DNA of 64,000 bases, from positions 620,001-684,000 of the forward strand of contig NZ_JAOQNG010000003.1 of assembly GCF_025961225.1 (NCBI RefSeq). Direction: 5' to 3'. The position numbers and the translations under genes are program-made. Shown here piece after piece: positions 43,981 through 52,569 of the stretch; position 1 is the first letter of the stretch, and each line of letters starts with the position of its first letter. This DNA is from Azospirillum canadense (GTDB taxonomy: Bacteria; Pseudomonadota; Alphaproteobacteria; Azospirillales; Azospirillaceae). Under the pieces are notes generated by a model. It worked only from the letters and a program-made list of their open reading frames with translations, searched no databases and had not been told where the DNA came from.

Positions 43981-45406
43981 GATCGTGCCCCGAGGCGTGG
44001 TGTCTGAGGGGGCCTCTGTGCTCTTCGGCGGGTTGAGGCCGCCGGTCTACTCCGCTGCGATGGACAGCGGATCAGGGGTGTGAGGGTGGCACAGCTCGGC
44101 CAGGCTTTCCATGGTCATGTAGCGCCGGGCCACCGCCCATTCATCATGCTGCTCCAGCAGCAAGGCGCCGACGAGGCGCACAACCGCCCCTTCGCCAGGG
44201 AAGATGCCGACGACGTTGGTGCGCCGCTTGATCTCGCCATTCAGCCGCTCCAGAGGATTCGTGCTGTGCAATTTGGTGCGCAGGTCCTTGGGGTACTTCA
44301 TGTAGGCCAGCACGTCGAACTCCGCCTCGTCCATCAGCGCCGCCAGCTTGGAAAAGCGCGGCCGCAGGCTGTCGGCCACCCGGCGCCACTGCTCATGCGC
44401 CGCCTCAGCGGTCTCCTGGGCAAAGGCGGTGCGAATGGTGGCCGCGACCATCGTCTGGTGCGCCTTGCCGACGCAGGCGAGGAGATTCCTCATGCAATGA
44501 ACACGACAGCGTTGAAGTGTGGCGCCCAGCACCTTGGAAGCGGCGGCCTTCAGCCCGAGATGCGCATCGGCGATCACCAGCTTTACGCCGCGTAGGCCCC
44601 GGCGGGTGAGGGTGCGCAGGAAATCGGTCCAGAAGGTCTCGGCTTCCGACAGCCCGAGGCCGAGCCCCAGCACCTCGCGCCGGCCATCGCTGTTGACGCC
44701 GATGGCCAGTATGGCGGCGAGCGAGACGATGCGGCCGTCCTGGCGCACTTTCACGTAGGTCGCATCCAGCCACACAAAGGGCCAGTCGCCTTCCAGCGGC
44801 CGGTTCAGGAACGCCTGCACGCGCTCGTCGATGTCCTGGCACAGGCGGCTGACCTGGCTCTTGGAGATGCCGGTCATGCCCATCGCCTTGACCAGATCAT
44901 CGACGTTGCGCGTCGAGATGCCCTGCACGTAGGCCTCCTGAATCACCGCGATTAGCGCCTTCTCCGCGGTGCGGCGCGGCTCCAGGAAGGCCGGGAAGTA
45001 GGAGCCGCGCCGCAGCTTGGGGATGCGCAGGTCGATGGCCCCGGCGCGCGTCTCCCAGGTCCGCTCCCGGTAGCCGTTGCGCTTGGTCTGGCGGTCCTCG
45101 CTGCGTTCGCCATACCCGGCGCCGCACAGGCTCTCCACCTCCAGCTCCATCAGGCGCTGGGCGGCGAAGCCGACCATCTCGCGCAGAAAGTCGGCATCGG
45201 CGCTCTTCCCAATCAGCTCCTGAAGAGCGATCCTGTCCTCGGTCATCGTGGTCTCCGTCTTGGTTGATGGTCGTTAAGCAACCTCAACTTAGCCGAAGAA
45301 CACGGTGACCGCCGCTCCCGAACGGCCGGCCCGCCTGCGCCAGCTATGGGGGAGCGCTCCGGCGGGCCAGCCTCACGCCTCAGACACCACGCGGTGGGAC
45401 GCGATC
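43981..45406 (-). mobile_element. IS256-family insertion sequence, copy 3
   Basis: 1426 bp, same ends as copies 1 and 2. Flanking 8-mers GCGTCGAG (43973-43980) and AGGTCGAG (45407-45414) agree at 6 of 8 positions. Inserted in the IS6-type transposase gene. Confidence 0.92.
44047..45246 (-). CDS. IS256-family transposase, copy 3
   Basis: 399 residues, the same translation as copies 1 and 2, complete with DDE residues and upstream ribosome site. In direct orientation to copy 2, so recombination between them could delete the 17-45 kb secretion region. Confidence 0.95.
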   Translation of the reverse strand: MTEDRIALQELIGKSADADFLREMVGFAAQRLMELEVESLCGAGYGERSEDRQTKRNGYRERTWETRAGAIDLRIPKLRRGSYFPAFLEPRRTAEKALIAVIQEAYVQGISTRNVDDLVKAMGMTGISKSQVSRLCQDIDERVQAFLNRPLEGDWPFVWLDATYVKVRQDGRIVSLAAILAIGVNSDGRREVLGLGLGLSEAETFWTDFLRTLTRRGLRGVKLVIADAHLGLKAAASKVLGATLQRCRVHCMRNLLACVGKAHQTMVAATIRTAFAQETAEAAHEQWRRVADSLRPRFSKLAALMDEAEFDVLAYMKYPKDLRTKLHSTNPLERLNGEIKRRTNVVGIFPGEGAVVRLVGALLLEQHDEWAVARRYMTMESLAELCHPHTPDPLSIAAE

Positions 45407-46156
45407 AGGTCGAGTTGATCTTGGCCGCGCGCGGCATCGAAGTCAGCTACGAAACCATCCGGGAATGGGCGCTGCGCTTCGGTCGCGCCTTCGCCAACAC
45501 GCTCAAGCGTCGCCGGCCCAAGCCGGGCGACAAATGGTTCTTGGATGAGGTGTTCGTCCGCATCCGCGGCAAGCAACATTATCTCTGGCGCGCCATCGAC
45601 CAGAACGGCATGGTGCTCGACATTCTGGTCCAGAGTCGGCGCAACAAGACCGCGGCCAAGCGTTTCTTTCGCAAGTTGCTGAAGGGCTTGTGCTAAGCCC
45701 CGCGCGTCATCGTCACCGATAAGCTCAAATCTTATGCGGCGGCGAAGACGGAACTGAAGCTCGGTGGCGAACATCGACAGAGCCGTTACCTGAACAAGGT
45801 CTGTGAAGTCTCGCACCAGCCGACCCGACGACGCGAGCGGCATATGAAAAGGTTCAAATCCGCCCGGCACGCCCAACAATTTTTATCCAGCCATAGTTCC
45901 ATCCACAACCACTTCCAGCTACGTCGCCACCTTCTTTCCGCTCCCGAGTACCGCGCCACCCGCGCTCGCGCCTTCACCACTTGGCGCGAGGCGACCGGCC
46001 TTGCCCAGACCGCCTGATCCAGTGAACACTGGGGTTATTCAAACCCTCCGCGCATCAACTGACCGCGAAGTTGATGGTGTGGACGACCGCTGCTCCCGGC
46101 ATCGAGGTGCCATAGATTGGTGGTTGCTGAACTCCACCTATGAGAGGGCCGTCCAC

Positions 46157-47185
46157 ATGAGCATTGTCACCGTCGGTCTTGATCTTGCCAAGCACGTCTT
46201 CCAGGTTCATGGCGTTGATGAAGCCGGAAAGGTGGTCGTGCGCCGGCAGCTTCGCCGGGAGCAGGTGGAGGCGTTCTTTCGTGGCTTGACGCCTTGCCTG
46301 GTCGGTATGGAGGCGTGCGCGACGGCTCATCACTGGGCGCGTCTCATCCGGGCTCTCGGCCATGAGGTCCGGCTGATCCCGCCGACCCGGGTCAAGGCCT
46401 ACGTCCAGCGCGGCAAGAAGAACGACGCCGCCGATGCCGCGGCCATTGCCGAGGCGGTGACGCGGCCGCACATGGCCTTCGTTCCGATCAAGAGCGAGGA
46501 CCAGCAAGGCGTTCTGGTGCTTCATCGCTCCCGTGACCTGCTGGTGCGGCAGCGCACCATGCTGCTCAATGCCCTGCGCGCCCATCTGGCGGAATTCGGC
46601 ATCGTGGGGGCGCAAGGCCCTCGTAAGCTGGCCGAGTTGATCGATCGGCTGAACGATCTGACGCTCCCCGAGCTGGTTCGCTTGGCGCTGGTGGAATTGG
46701 CCGAACAGATCGCGAGCTGCCGTGCGCGGATTGCGGCCCTGGAGAAGGCCATCCTGGCGTGGCATCGCACCACCGAGGCCAGTCGCAATCTGGCCACCAT
46801 TCCCGGCATCGGGCCGATCACCGCCTCAGTGCTCGCCGCCACCGTCAGCGATCCGAGCGCGTTCAAGAACGGCCGCCAGCTGGCCGCGTGGCTGGGGCTG
46901 GTGCCGCGGCAGAATTCCAGCGGCGGCAAGGATCGGCTCGGCGGCATCACCAAGGCCGGCGACCGCTCGCTCCGCCGTCTTCTGGTCATGGGCGCCACCA
47001 CGGTGATCCGCTATGCCCGCCGCAAAGCGCCCGGCGAGGGCGAGTGGCTGAAGGGCCTGCTGGCCCGCAAACCGGCCCGGCTGGTCAGCATCGCGCTGGC
47101 CAACAAGATGGCCCGCGTCGCTTGGGCGGTGCTCAGCCGCGGCGACGTCTACCGCAAGACTGTCCCGGTTCCGGCGGTTCCCTGA
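46157..47185 (+). CDS. IS110-family transposase, type C copy 1
   Basis: 342 residues from the ATG at 46157 (MSIVTVGLDLAKHVFQ). I rejected the longer frame from 46001 because it crosses the element end. DEDD residues are in VGLDLAKHVF, VGMEACATAHH and KNDAADAAAIAEA. The C-terminal TIPGIGPITASVLAATVSD and RQNSSGGKDRLGGITKAG complete the enzyme. Intact. Confidence 0.93.
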   Translation: MSIVTVGLDLAKHVFQVHGVDEAGKVVVRRQLRREQVEAFFRGLTPCLVGMEACATAHHWARLIRALGHEVRLIPPTRVKAYVQRGKKNDAADAAAIAEAVTRPHMAFVPIKSEDQQGVLVLHRSRDLLVRQRTMLLNALRAHLAEFGIVGAQGPRKLAELIDRLNDLTLPELVRLALVELAEQIASCRARIAALEKAILAWHRTTEASRNLATIPGIGPITASVLAATVSDPSAFKNGRQLAAWLGLVPRQNSSGGKDRLGGITKAGDRSLRRLLVMGATTVIRYARRKAPGEGEWLKGLLARKPARLVSIALANKMARVAWAVLSRGDVYRKTVPVPAVP

Positions 47186-47600
47186 GCGGTGAGCGCCAGG
47201 AGCATCCGGAGCGGATTGTCCGCCCGTCCGCGGAACCTTCTCAAGCCTGGGCCTGCGGGCCACCGCCTGCGGCGGCGCTGGGCTTGACAAGGCCCCGCCG
47301 CCGAGCGGTCTGTTCCACCATCGGATGCAAGCCACCGTGTCGCTGGACCGTCCGGTTTGGTAACGCTGAAGAACAGGACCATGCTGTGTGAGGGTGCCGA
47401 GAGAGGTGATGGCGAAACGGTTCGAGCCGGGGATCGGGAAGACCCACGTACTGTCATGCGCCTCGAGCGCGGCACGTTGATCGGGACCCAATCCCGCGGA
47501 GTTCATCATGGCCCGCGGTCATCAGCACCGCATTCTTCGAGGCCGGACACAGGACCGCACCCGACCTTTTCGCCAAGCCAGATCTCTTTTCCCTTGCGCC
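47186..47600 (+). ncRNA. Candidate IS110 guide RNA region, type C
   Basis: Non-coding between transposase and right repeat. Outer stem TCAAGCC (47241-47247) with GGCTTGA (47281-47287) encloses GGCC-TGC-GGGCC-like and CCGCC-TGC-GGCGG hairpins. Downstream CTGTTCCACCATCGGATGC (about 47309-47327) is shared with the IS110 at 5.2-6.7 kb. An exact second copy lies at 60.1-60.55 kb. Confidence 0.5.
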
Positions 47601-47652
47601 GCAGCGGTCGTCCACACAAGACAGTGCCGCGGGCGCGGTGCAACACCAAGGC

Positions 47653-47684
47653 AAAAATGCCCCCACCCGTTTCCAGGTGGGGGC
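47653..47684 (-). terminator. Rho-independent terminator of the small RTX gene
   Basis: On the minus strand GCCCCCACC-TGGAAACG-GGTGGGGGC is followed by ATTTTTGC. It is 134 bases past the RTX stop. Confidence 0.8.
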
Positions 47685-47817
47685 GGAAGCCGGCAGGCTT
47701 TGTTCTCCCGCCGATGGGAAGTCCAGACGCCGGGCGAAGGAGGGCGCCGGTCAGGTTGTAGATCACGAAGGCAGTGGACCGGCGGACTTTACTCGGCCGC
47801 CGGTTGGCGTCCGGACG

Positions 47818-48333
47818 TTAAGTGAGCGAGCCTCCGCCGGTCGGGTCGAAGATGGCGAAGTCCGTGGGATCGAGCTGGGCCATGTGAACGCCGTCCAGCA
47901 GAATAGCGTTGCCGCCGCTGAGGTCCACGAGGGCGCCATACTGCGTGTCGGAGATCACGAGTTGTTCGACCGACTGCAGCCCGGACCCATTCACATTGCC
48001 TGCGATGGCGATCAGGTCGCCGGAGTCGGATGGATCGAAGCCGTACACGATGTCGAGCCCGTTGCCGCCGCCGAAGAGGAGCAGGTCGTGGTTCGGGCCG
48101 CAGTACAGATCGGTGTCCCCGGGCAGATCGACCACAGCATCGACGCCCGGCGTCTGAGTGGCCACCGGCGTGACCTCTGGAATGCTGGGCTGCGACGGCC
48201 CCGGATCACTGGGCACGGCATCCAGTCCCGGCGGCTCGGTGGCCGCTGGCGGCATCACTGAGGCGTCATGATGAGAAAGATCCGAAGAATTGACGTGGAC
48301 ATCGGAAGGCGCGTTCACGTTAAAAGCGTTCAT
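47818..48333 (-). CDS. Small RTX-type secreted protein
   Basis: 171 residues from the ATG at 48333 (ACGGAGAG site). The N-terminal 85 residues are proline/serine-rich and unstructured-looking. Then come GDTDLYCGPNHDLLLFGGGNG and DIVYGFDPSDSGDLIAIAGN, and the end TQYGALVDLSGGNAILLDGV. This is the same C-terminal architecture as the other RTX proteins here, without canonical nonapeptide arrays. No Sec signal; type I export is likely. Role unknown. It has its own terminator. Confidence 0.75.
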   Translation of the reverse strand: MNAFNVNAPSDVHVNSSDLSHHDASVMPPAATEPPGLDAVPSDPGPSQPSIPEVTPVATQTPGVDAVVDLPGDTDLYCGPNHDLLLFGGGNGLDIVYGFDPSDSGDLIAIAGNVNGSGLQSVEQLVISDTQYGALVDLSGGNAILLDGVHMAQLDPTDFAIFDPTGGGSLT

Positions 48334-48627
48334 TGTACTCTCCGTTACAGGGGTTGATCGGGCGGCCGCCTTGACCGCCTGAACCCAAACATGCCTTTTC
48401 TTTGCCGTTCCCTCAGTGGCCAATCCCATAACTCAATCCGAACGCCAGCAAGATTATTGCTTTTTCCGTCACCCTTGACGCCGTCTCCAGACTTGCGACC
48501 CGCGATCCACTCCCCTGACATTTCCATGGCATCCCAATCGCAGGATTTCCACGCGCGCCAGCGTGGTGCAGGGATACGGGAATGGCGGCGGCTTGCGGAT
48601 CGGCGTAGAAGCCGCGTCCCGTTCATG
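48334..48627. promoter_or_regulatory. Leader of the RTX gene up to the ISKra4 end
   Basis: 294 bases without a supported gene. It should hold the promoter of the RTX gene at 48333. No clear motif was assigned. Confidence 0.35.
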
Positions 48628-48819
48628 TCCATGAGACCGTCGCAAACCTGGGGGGAGCAACCGTGTTTTCTGGGAGGTGGTGAGTGAACCGGGGGTGCTC
48701 CCTGTCAAGGCTCGCGCTGGCGCGCGCCCGCCCTGCGGGCGGCTGCGGCCTTGACCGGTCCGCGCCCCCGGTTCGCTGGGCTGGGCATGTGGTCGGCGGC
48801 GAGCGCCGACCGTCGGCCT

Positions 48820-49764
48820 CTAGGCGGTCTGCTCGTGCCAAGTTTGGTGGTGGGCGAGCATGGCGTTGAGGCGGACGAGCAGTTTGCGCATGCAGGCGAC
48901 CAACGCCACCTTGGGCTTCTTGCCGCAGGCGATCAGTCGAGCATAGAACCGCGCCAGGACGCCGCGGCCACGGACGGCGCTGGTCAGCGTCGCCATATAC
49001 AGCGCCCGGCGCACATCGGTGCGCCCGCCGGCGATGTGGCGCTCGCCATGGTGCTCGCCGCTGTCGGCGGCATAGGGCGCCACCCCCACCAGCGCGGCGA
49101 TTTTGGCGCCGCTCAGTGCCCCCAATTCGGGCAGCCGAACCGCCAGGGTCGTCGCCGTCACCGGCCCAATGCCCGGGGCGCTCTGAAGCGCGGCGACGCG
49201 CTCTCCGAGCGCCCTGTCGGCCGCCACCCGCCGGGCGATGAGCGCTTCCACGGCGGCCACCGCCTGGTCCAACGCCGCGAGCGCGCCGCCGACGGTGGCC
49301 TCGGCCTCCCTCGGCAGGCCGACCGCCGCTTTGCGCAGATCGGCACTCTGATCGACCAACCGCCGGCGCAGACGCAGCAAGCCGGCCAACGCCTCCCGTC
49401 CGTGGTCGGGCGCCGCGGGCGGGCCGTCGATCAGGGTGGCGGTGAACTCGGCGATCAGCGGAGCATCGATGGCGTCCGACTTGGCACGCCGGCCCTTGGC
49501 CTTGGCAAAGTGGCGCACGCGGGCCGCATCGAGGACGTGAACGGCCAAGCCGGCCGCGCCCAGGTCGTCGCGGACCGGGGGCTCGTAGCCGCCGCTGGCC
49601 TCGACCCCGACGCGGGCGAGACCGCGCTCGCGGATCCAGGACGCCAGCGCGCTCCGCCCCTCCGAGGTGTTGGCGACGCGCAGGCGGGCCGGGCCGGGGA
49701 ACAGGGCGGCATCGAGCCAATCCCGGCCACAATCGAGGCCGACAGACGGGATCAGGTGTGTCAT
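48820..49764 (-). CDS. IS110-family transposase, different subgroup
   Basis: 314 residues from the ATG at 49764. DEDD domain: SVGLDCGRDWLDAALF, VGVEASGGYEPP, KSDAIDAPLIAEF. The C-terminal part has SAPGIGPVTATTLAVRL and LVGVAPYAADSGEHHGER, unlike the 'SSGGK' type of the other IS110s. Upstream of it, at 49765-49925, is non-coding DNA with a strong palindrome (AACCCGGCTGGCGCGC and complement). In the IS110 subgroup the bridge RNA lies upstream, so this is its likely place. Confidence 0.88.
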   Translation of the reverse strand: MTHLIPSVGLDCGRDWLDAALFPGPARLRVANTSEGRSALASWIRERGLARVGVEASGGYEPPVRDDLGAAGLAVHVLDAARVRHFAKAKGRRAKSDAIDAPLIAEFTATLIDGPPAAPDHGREALAGLLRLRRRLVDQSADLRKAAVGLPREAEATVGGALAALDQAVAAVEALIARRVAADRALGERVAALQSAPGIGPVTATTLAVRLPELGALSGAKIAALVGVAPYAADSGEHHGERHIAGGRTDVRRALYMATLTSAVRGRGVLARFYARLIACGKKPKVALVACMRKLLVRLNAMLAHHQTWHEQTA

Positions 49765-49879
49765 CCTTGCGCTCCTTCCTTGTGCTGCGGGGTCACGCCC
49801 CAAGCAACCGTTCGGTCTCCAAGGAAGGTTGACCGCCCCAAGCTCCCCCACGGCTTTGAAGACGGGTTGGTAACGGGGT

Positions 49880-49925
49880 CGGTCAACCCGGCTGGCGCGC
49901 GGCCGCGCGCCAGCCGGGTTTCACT
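49880..49925 (-). repeat. Strong palindrome upstream of the IS110 transposase
   Basis: AACCCGGCTGGCGCGC-GGCC-GCGCGCCAGCCGGGTT forms a 16-bp stem at about 49888-49923. It lies at the element edge, upstream of the transposase, and may be part of the guide RNA or an end structure. Confidence 0.55.
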
Positions 49926-49989
49926 CTAATGCTGTTCCAACATACAAGGTTGGTACGGCGGGTCCGGTTGGCAGCGGACCGGGGGCGCG

Positions 49990-51363
49990 ATGAAGTGGCG
50001 GGTCATGATGGAGGTGACGGGCGAGGACGGCGCAGTGACGCAGCACGTGATCTCCGAGGGTGAGCGCACCGGGGCCGGTCAGGCGGCGACGCTCGGGTTG
50101 AGCTTGGCCGAGAGCAAGGCGACCCTGACCGGCCTGCAGCGCGTTCTGGTCGCGGCCCAAGCCGACGCGCACTGTCGCCGCCGTCGCCGGTGCAGCCACT
50201 GTGGGACATCGCGCCCGCTCAAAGACCACCGCTCTCGTCGGCTGGTGTCACTGTTCGGCACGGTGGCGGTGCGTGCGCCCCGCTTCGGCCCCTGCCGCTG
50301 CGGTGTGGCCAGCCGACGCAGCCTGACCCCGGTCGCCGAGATCATGCCGGACCGCTGCACCCCGGAGTACGAACGCGTCCTGGCCGGGATGGGCAGCGCG
50401 CTGCCGTACCGGCGGGCGCGGGCGTTGTTGGCCGACCTGCTGCCGGTGGACACCGCTCCGGAGGTGGAAACGATCCGCCGGCGCACGCTCCAGGTCGGCG
50501 CCCGGCTTGAGCGGGCAGCGCTTGTTCCGCCGGACCAGACTTCGCCGGCATCAGCGAAGGCGATCACGCTGGCCATCGACGGGGGCCACGTGCGGTCGGT
50601 GCGGACCTGCCAGATGCGCTCGTTCGCGGTGATGATCGCGCGGGCGAGCAACGATCAGAGCCAGGAGGTCGTCTTCAGCAGCATGCCGGCTGAGGCCGAC
50701 CGGCAGGTACGGCAGCTCCAGCACGTCCTGCGCGGACTGGGGGCGACAGCGAGCACGCCGGTCACCATCCTCAGCGACGGCGCGGGAGGTCCGCGGTCCT
50801 TGGGTGCAGCGGCCAGTATCGGTCCGATCCACAACGTATTGGACTGGTTCCATCTGTCGATACGGATCCAGCACGTAGCGCAAGCGGTCCAGGGCTGGAC
50901 CGCCGCGGTGCCGGCCGCCGCGGAACGGACCGGGCCGCTGGCCGACGCCGTGTCCCGCATCCGCTGGCGGCTCTGGCACAGCCAGAGCGAGCGGGCGCTG
51001 GCCCTTATTGGTGACACCCTGGCAAGCCTTGACGCCGCCTTGGAAGCCGCCGATGACCGGCAGGCCCGGAAGGTGGCGACGCTGCTGCGCGCGCTGGAGA
51101 CCTATGTCGCCGGACAAGCCGAGCTGATCATCGACTACGCCGCCGCCCGGCGCCGGGGCGAGCCCATCTCCACGGCGACGACCGAGAGCACGGTCCAGCG
51201 CCTGCTGCACCGGCGCATGGGCGCCAACCAGCAGATGCGCTGGTCCCCGCGGGGCGCCCATCAGATGCTGAAGGTGCGCACCGCGATGATGAACAGCACA
51301 CTCGCCTCCGACCACACCGCCGCCGAACCCTATGCCCGCCGACCCTTCCACCGCGCGGCGTGA
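49990..51363 (+). CDS. ISKra4-family transposase
   Basis: 457 residues. A zinc-finger-like CSHCG and CRCG pair lies near 70-105, followed by a DDE core: TLAIDGGHVRSVRT, VTILSDGAGGPRSL and the glutamate in ISTATTESTVQRLLHRR. C-terminal WSPRGAHQMLKVRTAM is a family mark. Intact, although the IS110 lies between it and the left inverted repeat. Confidence 0.9.
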   Translation: MKWRVMMEVTGEDGAVTQHVISEGERTGAGQAATLGLSLAESKATLTGLQRVLVAAQADAHCRRRRRCSHCGTSRPLKDHRSRRLVSLFGTVAVRAPRFGPCRCGVASRRSLTPVAEIMPDRCTPEYERVLAGMGSALPYRRARALLADLLPVDTAPEVETIRRRTLQVGARLERAALVPPDQTSPASAKAITLAIDGGHVRSVRTCQMRSFAVMIARASNDQSQEVVFSSMPAEADRQVRQLQHVLRGLGATASTPVTILSDGAGGPRSLGAAASIGPIHNVLDWFHLSIRIQHVAQAVQGWTAAVPAAAERTGPLADAVSRIRWRLWHSQSERALALIGDTLASLDAALEAADDRQARKVATLLRALETYVAGQAELIIDYAAARRRGEPISTATTESTVQRLLHRRMGANQQMRWSPRGAHQMLKVRTAMMNSTLASDHTAAEPYARRPFHRAA

Positions 51364-51445
51364 AGCCCCCCAGGTTTGCGACGGTCTCGTGGAGGGTCGC
51401 GATGTCCTCATAAAGCCGGAGTGGCAACAACACGCGGTGTGCTCT

Positions 51446-52164
51446 GAGCAACGAACTGACCGTGGTCGAAACTTCGCTGTTCGGCAGCCTGGAGGACCCC
51501 GGCGACCGAGCCACCATCATTCGCGACCTCGCCGCCCGCGCCGCCGCCTTCACCAGTCAGGCGCGCGCGCCAACACCGTCGCCACCTGCCGCTCGGCCTG
51601 GGGAGCGTTCACCGCTTGGTGCCGCACCCTCGGCCTGCGCAACCGCTCCCTGCTGCTGGTCGGCTTCGGTGGCGCGCTGCGGCGGAGCGAGATCGTCGCG
51701 CTCAACGCCGACGACGTCGCCTTCGTCAACGGCAAGGGCGTCGTGCTGTCCATCCGCCGCTCCAAGACCGACCAGGTTGGGGCCGGCGACGCTGTGGCCA
51801 TCTGGGCCGCCGACGACGACGCGCTGTGCGCGCTGCCGGCCACGGCGAGGAGCCGTTGTTCGTTGGCCCGCCGGCGGGCGGGGTGCTGACCGACAAACGG
51901 CTGTCGGACAAGGCGGCGGGCGCCGGCGACTCCGGCCTCCTGGAGAAGACCTTCGGCGCCCTGTCCGTCGGCGTGGCGCGCCATTACTCCGGCCATTCCT
52001 TGCGCGCCGAGCTGGCCACCGCGGCGGCCGAGGCGGAGGCGCAGCTGCACGACGTCATGCGCCAGACCCGCCATAAGTCGGTCGAGGTGGCCCGCCGCTA
52101 CATGCACTCCGCCGACCTCTGGAAGAACAACGTCACCGCAAGGGTGATGCGCCGCTCCGGGTAA
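51446..52164 (+). pseudogene. Tyrosine recombinase (integrase), broken
   Basis: Three frames are needed: VVETSLFGSLEDPGDRATIIR, then ANTVATCRSAWGAFTAWC with LLVGFGGALRRSEIVALN, then LSVGVARHYSGHSLRAELAT and TRHKSVEVARRYMHSAD. The catalytic Arg (ALRRSE), the HxxR (HSLR), and the late His and Tyr (RHKSVEVARRY) can be seen. Relative to the family the middle is shortened, a deletion joining the core-binding and catalytic domains. Inactive. Confidence 0.75.
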
Positions 52165-52569
52165 GACGCCGCGTGACGTGCGCCCCTGCCCAAGGTCCGG
52201 CGGCGCCGGTACCCGCAGGCTCGGCACCGGCTTGATTTTGCGGCGGCGAGACACCCTGGCCGGATACCGCGGCCAAAGGGCCGTGCCTCCGCGTAGATGG
52301 CTAAAAGGTGTTGGCAGCCGTCTTGAGGCTGAGCACTCCATCGTGAGTAGGAGCAGTGATCAGCCGCGCTTCCGAGCGGGTGTCGCGCGCCCACTCCGGG
52401 CATAACGGCTCAACGTTCGGAGCAATATCATACTGCCCTTAATGATCGCGCCTGCAGGTCTCTTCAACAATAAATGGGTATCGCGGAAGCCGTCTTTCGC
52501 CGAGCTGTTTTCCATGGCCTTGTTGCACAAATCGGGGTGCGGCCAGATTGTCCCCCGGTGTTGCGGTGA
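52165..52569. other. No gene seen; IS5 left tip at the end
   Basis: 405 bases without a supported frame. Near 52513-52535 GGCCTTGTTGCACAAATCGG looks like an IS5 terminal repeat belonging to the next element. Confidence 0.45.

Larger units (their letters stand above)
43878..46017 (+). pseudogene. IS6-family transposase, split by IS256 and carrying a stop codon
   Basis: The N-terminus (MNTMPNPYRGFRFPAEII... LYHCFSL) ends at 43980, where IS256 copy 3 is inserted. It resumes at 45407 as VELILAARGIEVSYETIREW, with DEVFVRIRGKQHYLWRA. A TAA at 45694-45696 replaces the Tyr codon of GLRYAPR. The rest continues in frame to ATGLAQTA and TGA at 46015-46017. The complete homologue is at 61720-62430. Inactive. 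Confidence 0.9.
46070..47620 (+). mobile_element. IS110-family element, type C, copy 1
   Basis: A 17-bp perfect subterminal inverted repeat GTGTGGACGACCGCTGC lies at 46077-46093 and inverted at 47601-47617. It sits a few bases inside the ends, the hallmark of the IS1111 subgroup. A second copy is at 60117-61667. Both copies lie immediately beyond the 3' end of an IS6-type transposase gene. Confidence 0.88.
48628..51393 (+). mobile_element. ISKra4-family element with an IS110 inside
   Basis: A long inverted repeat bounds it: GAGACCGTCGCAAACCTGGG... at 48633-48655 is perfectly matched by 51366-51388, and the match extends outward to 28 bp with one mismatch. Between the left repeat and the transposase gene lies a complete IS110 (about 48673-49925). 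No target duplication was found. Confidence 0.8.

Noticed and set aside
46001..46156. 52-residue N-terminal extension of the IS110 type C transposase
   Set aside because: The extension crosses the subterminal repeat and the element end into the IS6 border; the conserved start is at 46157.
48623..49732. 369-codon minus-strand frame over the IS110 in ISKra4
   Set aside because: It is in another frame of the real IS110 transposase and shows Arg/Pro-rich shadow composition.
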